DNA of 64,000 nucleotides, taken from contig JAUNVG010000003.1 in assembly GCA_030537735.1 (NCBI GenBank), positions 62,001 through 126,000 of the forward strand, given 5' to 3'. Every line of letters starts with the position of its first letter. Positions within the stretch are counted from its first letter, which is position 1. The position numbers were made by a program, and so were the translations under genes. The stretch comes from Actinomycetaceae bacterium. Lineage in GTDB: Bacteria; Actinomycetota; Actinomycetes; Actinomycetales; Actinomycetaceae. The notes under the pieces were generated by a model. That model did not search any database. It had not been told where the DNA came from and saw only the letters and a list, made by a program, of their open reading frames with translations. Shown one piece after another: positions 28,586-38,456 of this stretch.

Positions 28586-28772
28586 CAGCGGTGTACTCCT
28601 GCATTGACCATCAGCGCCTTATGCCACTCCATTGTACCTAGCAAAAGCTCGCCGCGGAGTGACTGCACGCAACCGGCGGACAGTGTTACGGTTTAGATAT
28701 AAAACTGCCCTGGCGCGAGGGCGCGCGGTGGTTTTACCGGCACTATGATAAATCAGTTTTGGGAGCTTACTC

Positions 28773-29629
28773 GTGTTAGTCCTACCCGCTTGCGCAACCG
28801 GTTCTATCCACCCCGACGAACAACTACCCCCTGGCCTACTGCCCGCGCTGGAGGTCGAATCGCACTGGCTAAAAGCCGCAGGGAAAACCTTGGTGTGTAT
28901 GGATGGGCGCCCCCACGACGTCAAAGGTGCCGACACCCACCCGTGCGGGATCGCTCTGCCCGGCGGCACCATCACCGTGGCGGTGGCCGCTGCCCACGCC
29001 CTTACCCAGTGGGGGGGGTGCCGTTTGATTTCACTGAGCTTTGTGAGCTTTCTACCGAGTTCTCTCACGCTTTGGGTTTCCCTGCCGGTGCTCACCGCGC
29101 TTGCCTGACAATCGCTAGCTCCCAGACTAAGTCCGGCTGCGGCGCGGCCGACGCGGTGGAGGCACTGACTCAACTTAGCCAGCGCCACGCCCAGCAGATA
29201 AGCCAACTGGCAGATTCCTGCGCGGTAGCGACCCTACCTGAGGGGATTGCCTCTTTCCCCACCCAGCAGGGGCGGAAGCTGGTTGAGACCATCGCCGCCG
29301 CCGGTGGTGTGATTGATGATTTGGAAGGTAAACACGCTGAAGTAGCTATCGTGCTTAACCACCGGCAAGGTCAGGTACTTAACCGCGCTGAGTTGGCGCG
29401 CGCCGTGGGCCGGCAGCTACAGGTTTTCCTGATTGATGTGTGGGCCTTCCCGCAGGCGGCGAAAGTTGCGCAGGAAGTGGCGTTGCACGTGGCGGGTGCG
29501 GGTGAGCGTGACGTTACTTTCGAAGCGGAGCAGTTACGCACCCAACTTTGCGCCACCATGGGGTCTTTCACCTTCGCCGCCCTGTTGGCGCTGTGCGCGC
29601 CCAAGATGCCGGTGCTCTGCCTGCCCTAG
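28773..29629 (+). pseudogene. Frameshifted gene of unknown function (split at a G8 run)
   Basis: The GTG-started frame from 28773 runs to the G8 tract at 29011-29018 and is then nonsensical to its stop at 29108. The continuation (GGVPFDFTELCELSTEFSHA...) is in the next frame and ends at 29629. Nine Gs would restore a single protein of about 285 residues. It carries Cys/His clusters (HPCGIALPGG, GAHRACLTI, SGCGAADAV) that suggest a metal site; the C...H...C spacing faintly recalls cadmium-type carbonic anhydrase repeats, an unproven impression. The lesion may be phase variation, mutation or a base-calling error. Confidence 0.65.
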
Positions 29630-29664
29630 CCGCGCCGGAGGCCAACCGCGAGCGGACACACTTC

Positions 29665-29702
29665 GGGGCCGGGAGTTCCCCTTCTGGGTGGCTCCCGGCC
29701 CC
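29665..29702. terminator. Bidirectional terminator between converging genes
   Basis: Perfect 11-bp stem, GGGGCCGGGAG (29665-29675) with CTCCCGGCCCC (29692-29702), between the 28773-29629 gene and the convergent fumC. Confidence 0.7.
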
Positions 29703-29784
29703 GACCTGTGAAGTAGTTTGTAGCTGCTGGCAGGTGGCGCGGTCTTCACCTAAAAAGCGCCACCGCCCGCAGTCAGTTACCTAC

Positions 29785-31185
29785 TCAGTTTTCCTTCGGG
29801 TGAGTCATGGACGCTACGTCCAAGGCCTCATCGAGTTGCGCTTCGGTGATCTCTCCGCGCTCTACGAAGCCCAGGTCAAGGCAGGCTTCACGTACGGTGA
29901 GGCCGGCTTTAACCGAGTGCTTAGCGATCTTCGCCGCGTTCTCGTAACCGATGATGCGGTTGAGCGGGGTGACGATGGAGGGGGAAGATTCCGCTAGCTC
30001 CTTGCAGCGTTCTACGTTCGCTACCAGGCCATCGACGGTGCGTTCGGCTAGCACTTCGCTGACGTTACCAACGATGTTGATGGACTCCAGCAAGTTGCGT
30101 GCCATTACCGGCAGCATCACCAGCAGGTCGAAGTTGCCCTGCGCGCCGGCGAAAGCAATCGCCGCGTCGTTGCCGATGACCTGGGCTGCAACCATCACGG
30201 TGGCTTCCGGAACTACCGGGTTCACCTTGCCGGGCATGATGGAGGAGCCTGGCTGCAGGTCAGGTAGTGCCAGTTCCCCAATGCCGGTGCGCGGGCCCGA
30301 TCCCATCCAGCGCAGGTCGTTGGCGATCTTCGTCAGCGACACCGCAATGGTGCGCAGAGCGCCGGACATTTCCACCAGGGAGTCTTGCGCGGCCTGGGCT
30401 TCGAAGTGGTTGCTGGCTTCCTTGAACGGTAGCCCGGTGTTTTCCGCGATCAGTTCGATTACTCGTTGGGAGAAACCAGCCGGAGTGTTGATGCCGGTGC
30501 CGACGGCGGTGCCACCTAGCGGTAGTTCGCACAGGCGAGGCAGGGCGGCGTTTACGCGGTCGATGCCGTAGCGGATCTGGGTGGCATAGCCGGAGAACTC
30601 CTGGCCGAGCATGATGGGGGTGGCGTCCATCAGGTGGGTGCGCCCGGACTTCACAACGTCCTTGAACTCTTCGGCTTTCGCTTCCAAGGAGGCAGCGAGT
30701 TTGTCGAGTTTGGGAAGTAGTACTTCTTCCACCGCTTGCACACTGGCGATGTGGATCGAGGTGGGGAATACGTCGTTGGAAGACTGGGAGGCGTTTACGT
30801 GGTCGTTGGGGTGCACTTTGTCACCCTTGATGCGGCTGGCCAGGGTGGAGACGACCTCGTTGGTATTCATATTCGAGGACGTACCGGAGCCGGTTTGGAA
30901 GATGTCGATGGGGAATTCCCCGTTGTGCTTACCTGCGATTACTTCTTCGGCGGCGGCCACGATCGCTTCGGAGGTTGCTTCGTCGATTACTCCCAGTTCG
31001 CGGTTAGCGATGGCGGCGGCGCGTTTCACCTGCCCGAGGGCGGCGATGTGGTGGTCTGATAGTCCCCTGCCGGAAATGGGGAAGTTCTCTACCGCGCGTT
31101 GCGTTTGTGCGGCGTAGAGGGCATCTTTGGGAACCCGTACCTCGCCCATAGTGTCGTGTTCGATGCGGTATTCAAGGTCTGCCAT
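29785..31185 (-). CDS. fumC: Fumarate hydratase, class II
   Basis: 466 residues; interconverts fumarate and malate, iron-free homotetramer. The lyase-1 signature [12 protein letters not shown] is intact, with [14 protein letters not shown] near residue 100 and the active-site region [14 protein letters not shown] at 31185 with AGGAGA upstream. Monocistronic. Confidence 0.96.
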   Translation of the reverse strand: MADLEYRIEHDTMGEVRVPKDALYAAQTQRAVENFPISGRGLSDHHIAALGQVKRAAAIANRELGVIDEATSEAIVAAAEEVIAGKHNGEFPIDIFQTGSGTSSNMNTNEVVSTLASRIKGDKVHPNDHVNASQSSNDVFPTSIHIASVQAVEEVLLPKLDKLAASLEAKAEEFKDVVKSGRTHLMDATPIMLGQEFSGYATQIRYGIDRVNAALPRLCELPLGGTAVGTGINTPAGFSQRVIELIAENTGLPFKEASNHFEAQAAQDSLVEMSGALRTIAVSLTKIANDLRWMGSGPRTGIGELALPDLQPGSSIMPGKVNPVVPEATVMVAAQVIGNDAAIAFAGAQGNFDLLVMLPVMARNLLESINIVGNVSEVLAERTVDGLVANVERCKELAESSPSIVTPLNRIIGYENAAKIAKHSVKAGLTVREACLDLGFVERGEITEAQLDEALDVASMTHPKEN

Positions 31186-31352
31186 GGATGTCTCCTGTTC
31201 TTCGCATAGACCATATCTGTCTTCCCGCAGTTACTGGATGCGCGCGGGCGCTGGGGCGGGCCTGACAGCTCCCCTCTATTCTATGCCGTAGCGAGCCTGT
31301 AAAAGGTGGGACTATTTGAAGTATTTGCTTTAATCTGCTTACCATGGGGGTA

Positions 31353-31371
31353 TTAGGTATGCCGAACCTAA
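31353..31371. promoter_or_regulatory. DtxR/IdeR-type iron box
   Basis: TTAGGTATGCCGAACCTAA, a 19-bp near-palindrome matching the known DtxR/IdeR consensus TTAGGTTAGSCTAACCTAA at 16 of 19 positions with both TTAGGT/ACCTAA arms. It lies 67 bp before the GTG of the FTR1 gene. This predicts repression of the whole operon when iron is sufficient. Confidence 0.85.
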
Positions 31372-31437
31372 GTGAAAAAAGGTGTATTTATTTACATCTT
31401 TTAAACATCTCTTTAAACGAGCCCGGGAGGCACCTTC

Positions 31438-33048
31438 GTGGTCGCACAGTCACAGATAGCTCGCCCATCTTTTAATCGCTCTCACATAACTTTCCTGACG
31501 CTAGTGTCATTAAGTTTCATTCTTTTGTTCGCCCCGCTATTTTCAACCGCGGCGCAGGCAGCAGAAAAATGGAACGACATTGCCAGCGAAGTCGTGACCG
31601 CAATAGATAAATCGGTAGAGCAAGCCCAAGCTAACGACCTCGAAGCAGCCAAAGCCACCCTTAAAACCGCCCGCTACGACGTATTCGCTGGCAAGGGTTT
31701 GGAAACCCAGATCGGTTCCCAGCTATCAGGGTCGGATGTAAACCGTATAAACATGGATTTCGGCCTGTTGAATAAGGCCGTCAGCGACGGCGACGCAGAT
31801 GCCGTGGCGAAGATAAGTGAACGCCTCAAAGACCAGATCGAGCAAGCTGGAACCGCCCTCGGCGGCGGGGACGGGGCAGGCACCCCCGAACAGATCAGCC
31901 CCGGAAAATGGGGGCAAACTGCCTCCACCATGGTGGAGATACTAGACCAAGCTCAGCAGCTCTACGACAGCGGTGACGCCGAAGCAGCCAAAGATAAAGT
32001 CAACGAAGCCTACTACGGTCACTACGAGACCTCCGGGTTCGAAAAAATGACAATGGCGCGCATCTCCGGGTCGCGGGTAGCCAGCATCGAGTTGGAATTC
32101 GCCCTCACCAAACGAGCCATGAGCGAAGGCAAAGACCAAGAAGTCAGCGACCGGATCGCCCAGCTCAAACCCGACTTGATCACCGATGCCAACACCCTCG
32201 ACGGGTTTGACGGGACCAACCCCGATGCGGAAGGCGGAAGTAAAACCTCCGGCACCGGGATACTACTAGCAGCATTCACCGTCATCTTGCGTGAAGGCAT
32301 GGAAGCCATGCTGGTGGTGGCAGCGGTAGTTGCCTACCTGGTTAAAGCCGGGCACCGCGACAAAACTAAAGTGGTGTGGATCGGAGCCGGCGCCGCCCTG
32401 GTGGTGTCGGGACTGCTGGCAGTTGCGATCTCTCAACTAACTTCCCTGGCCGGTAAGAGCCAAGAACTAATCGAAGGCATCACCGCGTTAGTGGCGGTGG
32501 CCATGTTAGTGTACGTATCCAACTGGATGCTCGGTAAATCCGACGCCGCCGCCTGGGATAAGTTCATCAAAGACAAGACCGACTCCTCCCTCTCACGCGG
32601 CTCACTGCTGTCCCTAGCGTTCGTAGCATTCCTGGCAGTGGTGCGCGAGGGCGCCGAAACCATCCTCTTCTTCCAGCCGATCCTGGCCATGGCGGAAGGA
32701 GAAACCGGCTACGTGTGGGCCGGCATTGTCGTCGGGTTGGCCGCCCTCGTCCTCGTCTACGTAGTGATTCGATTCCTATCGATCCAAATCCCACTACGCC
32801 CCTTCTTCCTAATCACTTCCCTACTGCTGGCGGTAATGGCACTGACCTTCACCGGCTCCGGTATTCGGGAACTACAAGAGGCCGACGTCGTGAGCGTCAC
32901 GCCCATACCCGGCCTACCCACCATAGACCTCTTGGGGTTCTTCCCCCGAGTGGAGAATCTAACCGCCCAAGCGGTAGTTCTCATCGTGATGATTGCACTG
33001 TTTGTGCTTGCGTCTAAACGTAAACGCAAGGAAGCAAAAGCGCAGTAA
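31438..33048 (+). CDS. FTR1-family iron permease
   Basis: 536 residues. A signal peptide (ending near AAQAAEK) is followed by an extracytoplasmic region with two repeats (about 40-130 and 155-245; each with a YDVF or YYGHYE segment), then a seven-helix FTR1 domain. Both iron-translocating R-E-G-x-E motifs are present: REGMEAML and REGAETILFF. Imports iron, paired with the next gene (P19). GTG start after GGGAGG. First gene of the iron operon, controlled by the box at 31353. Confidence 0.93.
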   Translation: MVAQSQIARPSFNRSHITFLTLVSLSFILLFAPLFSTAAQAAEKWNDIASEVVTAIDKSVEQAQANDLEAAKATLKTARYDVFAGKGLETQIGSQLSGSDVNRINMDFGLLNKAVSDGDADAVAKISERLKDQIEQAGTALGGGDGAGTPEQISPGKWGQTASTMVEILDQAQQLYDSGDAEAAKDKVNEAYYGHYETSGFEKMTMARISGSRVASIELEFALTKRAMSEGKDQEVSDRIAQLKPDLITDANTLDGFDGTNPDAEGGSKTSGTGILLAAFTVILREGMEAMLVVAAVVAYLVKAGHRDKTKVVWIGAGAALVVSGLLAVAISQLTSLAGKSQELIEGITALVAVAMLVYVSNWMLGKSDAAAWDKFIKDKTDSSLSRGSLLSLAFVAFLAVVREGAETILFFQPILAMAEGETGYVWAGIVVGLAALVLVYVVIRFLSIQIPLRPFFLITSLLLAVMALTFTGSGIRELQEADVVSVTPIPGLPTIDLLGFFPRVENLTAQAVVLIVMIALFVLASKRKRKEAKAQ

Positions 33049-33084
33049 TCCGCCCTACCCACACAGATTATGGAGTTAAACACC

Positions 33085-33720
33085 ATGAAGAAAACCATCA
33101 CCCGTCTAGCCGCCGCCTGTGCGGCCGTGGCGATGCTTGGCACCGTCACCGCCTGCTCCTCCCAAAAGGGCGCGGACGCTCCCGAAGGTAGCGACACCCC
33201 TGCAGCCACCGCCGCGGAAGAAACCGAAGCCGCTGGCGACGAAGCTGGCTTCCGTGAAGAACCCGTAGGCGACGAAGTATTCGAAGGCCCCCTGAAGGTA
33301 GCCGCAGTTTACTTCCAGCCCGTAGTCATGGAACCGGTCGTGGGTGTACCCCACACCGAAGCCTCCATGCACCTGGAAGCTGACATTGCCGCCGTACCCG
33401 AAAACGGCCTCGGCTACGGTGCCGGTGACTTCATCCCCGGCCTGACCGTTGAATACAAGATCCTGGATAAGGAAAACAAGGAAGTTCAAGCCGGTACCTT
33501 CATGCCGATGAACGCCTCCGACGGCCCCCACTACGGCCTGAACCTGCCCAAGCTTGATGCCGGTGTCTACACCCTGCAGTTCATCATCCACTCTCCGGAA
33601 GAGAACGGCTGGCTGCTGCACACCGACAAGGAAACCGGCGTTCCCAACAAGTTCTGGACCGAACCGATCGTAGCTGAGTTCAAGGACTGGAACTGGGATC
33701 CGGCCGCCGCTTGGTGGTAA
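33085..33720 (+). CDS. P19/Tp34-type iron-binding lipoprotein
   Basis: 211 residues from ATG 33085 (GGAGTTAAACACC ahead of it). Lipobox LGTVTAC with Cys at about residue 24, an acidic Ala/Glu linker, then the conserved beta-sandwich domain with metal-ligand candidates (VPHTEASMHLEADI, MPMNASDGPHYG, LHTDKETG). The family binds copper and iron and hands iron to the FTR1 permease. Operon gene 2. Confidence 0.9.
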   Translation: MKKTITRLAAACAAVAMLGTVTACSSQKGADAPEGSDTPAATAAEETEAAGDEAGFREEPVGDEVFEGPLKVAAVYFQPVVMEPVVGVPHTEASMHLEADIAAVPENGLGYGAGDFIPGLTVEYKILDKENKEVQAGTFMPMNASDGPHYGLNLPKLDAGVYTLQFIIHSPEENGWLLHTDKETGVPNKFWTEPIVAEFKDWNWDPAAAWW

Positions 33721-33765
33721 ACCCTACCCCGGAACAACACCTGAAACTCAAGATACGGAAAGAGA

Positions 33766-35091
33766 ATGCTCAAACAGTTCGTTGACGTAGTAAGCGCAGT
33801 TTTACTTGTCTCGCTGGTGCTCGGCGCGCTCTTTCCCACCGTACGCCTCGCCACGGGGCGGGACCCGGCTCGCCCCGGCGCCCGCCCCGTGTTCGTGGCT
33901 ACTTTCACCGGTCTGACAATCGCCGTGATCGTGCTCATCTTGCATGAGAACTCGCTGTGGCGATTCAACCGCCAACGCCTCACCCTCACCACCCTTGAAC
34001 CCACCATCATCGTGGGTATCGCCACCTTAGTGCTGGCGTGGATGTTTGGGCGGCGCACCCTGCACCTGCTGCAGGCGCAGCAAAAACCCGACCAACGCAC
34101 CACCATTTTGAATCCCAACCCCATCAGCAGGCGAAACCAACTGCTGGTAGTGACCGCGGCGTCACTGTGGGCCGGACTCATTGTCTTTCGCGACGCCCAA
34201 CTACCCATTATGCAGGCACGCACCTTCGTGCCCGTGGGCGCCACCGTGTTTTCCACCGCCACCTTCCTAAACGTCGTCGGGTACGTCCTCGGCTGGCTGG
34301 TCGCCATACTGGCAGCCTTCACGGTTTTCCGTCTCTGCCAAGCCCGCCCCACCTGGACACTGCCGCTTTTCAGCGTGCTATTCACCCTCCTGACACTGAC
34401 CCACATACTGCTGGTGGTGCGGCTACTGAACGCCATCCGCGTCATCTTCATCCCCGTGTCGGTAGCTGAAGTGTTGGCGTGGATCATCAACCACCAAGTA
34501 CTATTCGACCTCACCGCGGTAGCGGCCTGCACGGTGGCGGCGATCTTCATCCTGCGCGCGGCGAAGAAGAACAACTACCAAGCCCGCATCCCCGCGGTTG
34601 ACCGACTGCGGCGGATGCGTAACCAAGCCATGACTCGGCGCGCCTACCTGGGGTTTGCCACCTACGCCTCCGTCACCGTGCTGCTCACGGTGGGAGCCAA
34701 GTACGCCTCCCAAGAAATCGAACTGTCAGAGCCCGAACCCTACGACCTGACCGACGCCGGTGCCTCTATCCCGTTGGAATCTCTCAACGACGGACACCTG
34801 CATCGCTACGCTTACCAGTCTACGAAGAACGTGGAAGTGCGTTGGATTGTGATTCAAAAGGCCGGAGCCTCCTACGGGGTGGGGTTGGATGCGTGTGAGA
34901 TCTGCGGCCCGTCGGGGTACTACGAAAAAGACGGGCAAGTTATTTGTAAGCTTTGCGGCGTGGCGATGAATATTGCGACGATCGGATTCAAGGGTGGGTG
35001 CAACCCGATTCCGATTGACTATGAAGTGAAGAATGGGGTGCTCGCGATCTCTAAGGAGGTCTTGGAAGAAAGCGCCGAAGTCTTCGCCTAA
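33766..35091 (+). CDS. DUF2318 membrane protein with Cys-rich C-terminal domain
   Basis: 441 residues: eight or so membrane helices in the first 310 residues, then an extracytoplasmic C-terminal domain carrying two CxxC pairs (CEICG, CKLCG) and a further Cys in FKGGCNPIP. These probably hold a metal or redox centre. Orthologues sit in the same place in P19/FTR1 operons of Campylobacter and others. The domain is a candidate electron carrier for iron reduction or oxidation. Operon gene 3. Confidence 0.88.
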   Translation: MLKQFVDVVSAVLLVSLVLGALFPTVRLATGRDPARPGARPVFVATFTGLTIAVIVLILHENSLWRFNRQRLTLTTLEPTIIVGIATLVLAWMFGRRTLHLLQAQQKPDQRTTILNPNPISRRNQLLVVTAASLWAGLIVFRDAQLPIMQARTFVPVGATVFSTATFLNVVGYVLGWLVAILAAFTVFRLCQARPTWTLPLFSVLFTLLTLTHILLVVRLLNAIRVIFIPVSVAEVLAWIINHQVLFDLTAVAACTVAAIFILRAAKKNNYQARIPAVDRLRRMRNQAMTRRAYLGFATYASVTVLLTVGAKYASQEIELSEPEPYDLTDAGASIPLESLNDGHLHRYAYQSTKNVEVRWIVIQKAGASYGVGLDACEICGPSGYYEKDGQVICKLCGVAMNIATIGFKGGCNPIPIDYEVKNGVLAISKEVLEESAEVFA

Positions 35092-35118
35092 AGACGGCGA
35101 AGAAGGAGTAGATCTTTT

Positions 35119-36393
35119 ATGTTTTGGCGGATGCTAAAGGGAGCGTTACTGCACGGTCGAGGACGTCGCCTCATGATCGTGTTGACAGTGGCGCTGGGTG
35201 CATCGGTAGCTACCTCCATGCTCTCGGTCATGTTCGACGTGGGCGACAAGGTGAATCAGGAGCTGAAATCCTACGGCGCCAATATCGTGGTTCGCCCCAA
35301 AGGTGCGGCGGTGGTGCAAGACCTGTACCACTTCAAGGACTCCCAGCAGCAAACCGCCTACCTGGATGAAGAAGAACTACCGCGCATTAAGAGTATTTTC
35401 TGGACCTATAACATTATTGACTTCACTCCCCTACTGAACGCGCGCGTGAGCAACTCAGACGGGTCTGAAACCACCTTGACCGGGACCTGGTTCACCCACG
35501 ATATGGAACTACCCGGGCAAGGAACCATCAGCACCGGGCTGGCGAACCTGCGGGGCTGGTGGAACTTGGAGGGCGACTGGCCTGCCGGCGGCGACGAACG
35601 CGCGGCGGTGGTGGGGACCCAATACGCCAGCGACCACGGACTCAAAGTTGGCGACACCTTCACCGTTAAAGGCGACACCAGCGAAGACCTCACAGTTAGC
35701 GGCATCGTCAGCACCGGAGGGGAAGAAGACCGACAGATTTTCGCTTCCCTGCCGGTGGCGCAAGCGTTAATCTCCCAACCCGGAGCAGTGGGGCAGGTGG
35801 AAGTGTCCGCCCTTACCACCCCCGATAACGAGTTGGCGCGAAAGGCAGCGAAGAACCCCAAGAGCCTGTCTATTAGCGAAAAGGAACTGTGGTACTGCAC
35901 CGCGTACGTGTCCTCTATTTCCTACCAGATCGAAGAAGTCTTAACCGACGCGGTGGCCAGGCCGGTGAGGCAAGTGTCCGAATCCGAAGGCACCATTTTA
36001 GAAAAAACCCAGCTACTGATGGTGTTGGTTACGGTGCTTTCCATGGCTGGGTCCGCCCTCGCCATTGCGAATCTGGTGACCGCGAACGTGATGGAACGCT
36101 CCCGCGAAATCGGGTTGCTCAAAGCCGTGGGGGGACGCGACGGAGCCGTGGTGGCGCTGATACTGACAGAGATTGTCATTATCGGCTCCATCGGCGGGAT
36201 CGTGGGGTACGTAGCGGGGATCGCTCTGGCGCAGCTCATTGGGCTGACAGTGTTCCACGCCTCCATCAATATTGTTCCGGCAGTGGCGGGTATCGTGACC
36301 GCGCTGGTTATCCTCATTGTCCTTTTCGGATCGATTCCGGCGGTGCGCTACCTGCTGCGGTTGAAGCCGGCGGAAGTACTACACGGGCGGTGA
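35119..36393 (+). CDS. FtsX/MacB-type ABC permease (iron operon)
   Basis: 424 residues. One N-terminal helix, a large extracytoplasmic MacB-PCD-like domain (about 45-285), then three C-terminal helices in the FtsX arrangement (RSREIGLLKAVGG coupling motif). Pairs with the next permease and the ATPase at 37780. Role in iron uptake is not established for the family; it may power assembly, export or extraction of a component. Start ATG 35119 with AGAAGGAG. Confidence 0.88.
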   Translation: MFWRMLKGALLHGRGRRLMIVLTVALGASVATSMLSVMFDVGDKVNQELKSYGANIVVRPKGAAVVQDLYHFKDSQQQTAYLDEEELPRIKSIFWTYNIIDFTPLLNARVSNSDGSETTLTGTWFTHDMELPGQGTISTGLANLRGWWNLEGDWPAGGDERAAVVGTQYASDHGLKVGDTFTVKGDTSEDLTVSGIVSTGGEEDRQIFASLPVAQALISQPGAVGQVEVSALTTPDNELARKAAKNPKSLSISEKELWYCTAYVSSISYQIEEVLTDAVARPVRQVSESEGTILEKTQLLMVLVTVLSMAGSALAIANLVTANVMERSREIGLLKAVGGRDGAVVALILTEIVIIGSIGGIVGYVAGIALAQLIGLTVFHASINIVPAVAGIVTALVILIVLFGSIPAVRYLLRLKPAEVLHGR

Positions 36394-36400
36394 GTGAGCA

Positions 36401-37777
36401 GTGAATAAACGCAAAATGTTCCTACGCATGGTGCTGTCTTCCATTATTCGGCGCCGCTCGCGAGTGCTAATCGCCATGTTGGCGGTCGCCATTGGCGCCA
36501 CCACGTTGTCTTCGCTGGCGATGATAGCCATTGACGTGCCCAGGCAAATGGCTCGCGAGTTCCGCAACTACGGCGCCAATATGCTGGTGCTGCCCCAGGG
36601 AGAAGCCAAAGATTTCGCGCCCGCGACGCTAGAGGGTATTCGCGCTAGAGTGCCCGCCGATGAACTGGTGGGGGCGATGGGCTTGGAATACCAGGCCGTG
36701 ACCATTAATGACCTGCCCTACGTGGGGGTGGGAACCGACCTGGCGGCGGCGCAACGCATCAACCCCTACTGGTACGTCGATGGGGATTGGCCCACCCGCA
36801 GCGGCGAAGTCTTGATTGGGCGGGAGATCTCCCAAGCTACCGAAGTGAAGGCCGGCGATCGCCTGACTATTACACAGATGGCTGAAGGTGGCTCCAAGCA
36901 GGCGGGCACTTCTGCGGCTTCCAGTGATGCCGCGCCCGCGTCCAGCTCCAATGCTGCCACCGCTGCGCCCGCTGAGCCGGCTGAGTCGGGGGCGCCCGCC
37001 GAGGCGAGTGCCACCGCGCCCGCCCCTAGCGCAGAGTCGACTTCTGTGCCCGCCGCCCCACCCACGGTGGCAGCTGCCCCGCATGAAGAAAAGCCCCTCG
37101 CCCCCGAAGGCGCCGACGCTTCCCGCCCCGAGGACGTGCGCGACATTACCGTAACCGTCACCGGAGTGTTGGAAACCGGCGGCCCCGAGGACGGGTTCGT
37201 CTACATGGAAGCGGCCGACATGGGGCAGCTAACCGGGGACGAACCGCACCTGACGGTGGCGGAACTATCCGTTGCTGCCAGTGAAGAAACCCTCGATAGG
37301 CTTTCCACCCAGCTCGGCAACGAGTTCACCGAAGTGAAGGTCACTCCGGTTACGCGTCTGGCGCATTCGGACGCGAACGTGCTTGAAATGTTGCGGTCCT
37401 TGATGGCTATCATCACCGTGATTGTGCTGGCGCTGATAACCATTGGGGTTTCCACCACCATGATGGCGGTCGTTACCGAGCGACGCACGGAGATAGGGTT
37501 GCGCAAAGCCCTGGGAGCCGATAACCGTTCCATCGTGAAGGAGTTCATTGGTGAGGCCGTGGTGCTGGGGCTGGTAGGTGGCCTAGCCGGTGCAGTTTTC
37601 GGCTACGGACTGGCTCAGCTTATCTCCCTAAACGTGTTTCACCGCACCGTCGCCATGCAGCCGCTGGTGTTTATCCTCACCACGGTAGTGGCAGTGGTGG
37701 TTTCCACCCTGGCCAGCCTGGTTCCGGTGCGACGAGCGATTGACGTTGACCCCGCCCTAGTTCTGCGTGGAGAGTAA
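36401..37777 (+). CDS. FtsX/MacB-type ABC permease with low-complexity insert
   Basis: 458 residues with the same topology as its neighbour (helix 1, extracytoplasmic domain, three helices, RRTEIGLRKALGA coupling motif). An insert of about 80 residues rich in Ala, Pro, Ser and Glu lies at roughly 162-244 in the extracytoplasmic part, absent from the sister permease. GTG start, 7 bp after the previous stop; coupled to the ATPase gene 2 bp downstream. Confidence 0.87.
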   Translation: MNKRKMFLRMVLSSIIRRRSRVLIAMLAVAIGATTLSSLAMIAIDVPRQMAREFRNYGANMLVLPQGEAKDFAPATLEGIRARVPADELVGAMGLEYQAVTINDLPYVGVGTDLAAAQRINPYWYVDGDWPTRSGEVLIGREISQATEVKAGDRLTITQMAEGGSKQAGTSAASSDAAPASSSNAATAAPAEPAESGAPAEASATAPAPSAESTSVPAAPPTVAAAPHEEKPLAPEGADASRPEDVRDITVTVTGVLETGGPEDGFVYMEAADMGQLTGDEPHLTVAELSVAASEETLDRLSTQLGNEFTEVKVTPVTRLAHSDANVLEMLRSLMAIITVIVLALITIGVSTTMMAVVTERRTEIGLRKALGADNRSIVKEFIGEAVVLGLVGGLAGAVFGYGLAQLISLNVFHRTVAMQPLVFILTTVVAVVVSTLASLVPVRRAIDVDPALVLRGE

Positions 37778-37779
37778 AA

Positions 37780-38445
37780 ATGAAAGACACTTTGATTAGT
37801 TTGCATGACGTTTCTAAGATCTACGGGGAGCTGCACGCCCTCGATCACGTGGATCTGGAGGTGGAGCGCGGCGAATGGCTTTCCATTGTGGGGCCTTCCG
37901 GGTCGGGGAAGACCACCATGATGAACATTATTGGCTGTATGGATCGGCCCTCCACCGGCACCGTGATGCTAGATGGGCGCGATATTTCCCAGTTCAGCGC
38001 CTACGACCTCACCCAGGTGCGGCGCGAAACCATTGGCCTAGTGTTCCAACAGTTCCACCTGATTGGGCACCTGACTGCGGTGGAGAACGTGATGGTGAGC
38101 CAGTACTACCATTCAGTGCCCGACGAAAAGGAGGCGTTGGCAGCGTTGGAGCGCGTTGGTCTGGGTGAGCGGGCCACTCACCTGCCGCATCAGCTTTCCG
38201 GGGGTGAGCAACAGCGCGTGTGTGTGGCGCGCGCACTCATCAACCACCCCAAGGTGGTGCTTGCCGATGAGCCCACCGGGAACCTGGATGAAACGAATGA
38301 GCATATTGTGCTAGATATTTTCAACCAGTTACACGAAGAAGGCACCACCTTGATTGTGGTTACCCACGACGCCACCGTCGCCAGTAAGGCACAAAGGTCG
38401 ATTCGCCTCGACCACGGTAAAGTAGTGAGCGAAACCCGCAACTAA
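37780..38445 (+). CDS. ABC transporter ATP-binding protein (MacB/LolD type, iron operon)
   Basis: 221 residues. Walker A GPSGSGKTT, Q-loop VFQQFH, signature LSGGEQQRVCVARAL, Walker B VLADEPTGNLD, and H-loop VTHD. The LolD/MacB-type ATPase that drives the two FtsX-type permeases just upstream. All motifs intact. Confidence 0.94.
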   Translation: MKDTLISLHDVSKIYGELHALDHVDLEVERGEWLSIVGPSGSGKTTMMNIIGCMDRPSTGTVMLDGRDISQFSAYDLTQVRRETIGLVFQQFHLIGHLTAVENVMVSQYYHSVPDEKEALAALERVGLGERATHLPHQLSGGEQQRVCVARALINHPKVVLADEPTGNLDETNEHIVLDIFNQLHEEGTTLIVVTHDATVASKAQRSIRLDHGKVVSETRN

Positions 38446-38456
38446 GTAGGCACACT

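Noticed and set aside
28619..29206. Minus-strand ORF of 195 codons
   Set aside because: It overlaps a plus-strand gene that is coherent once the G8 frameshift is repaired; its translation is Arg/Ser-rich shadow sequence.
33567..34574. Minus-strand ORF of 335 codons
   Set aside because: Antisense to the P19 and DUF2318 genes; composition is shadow-like and no ribosome binding site.
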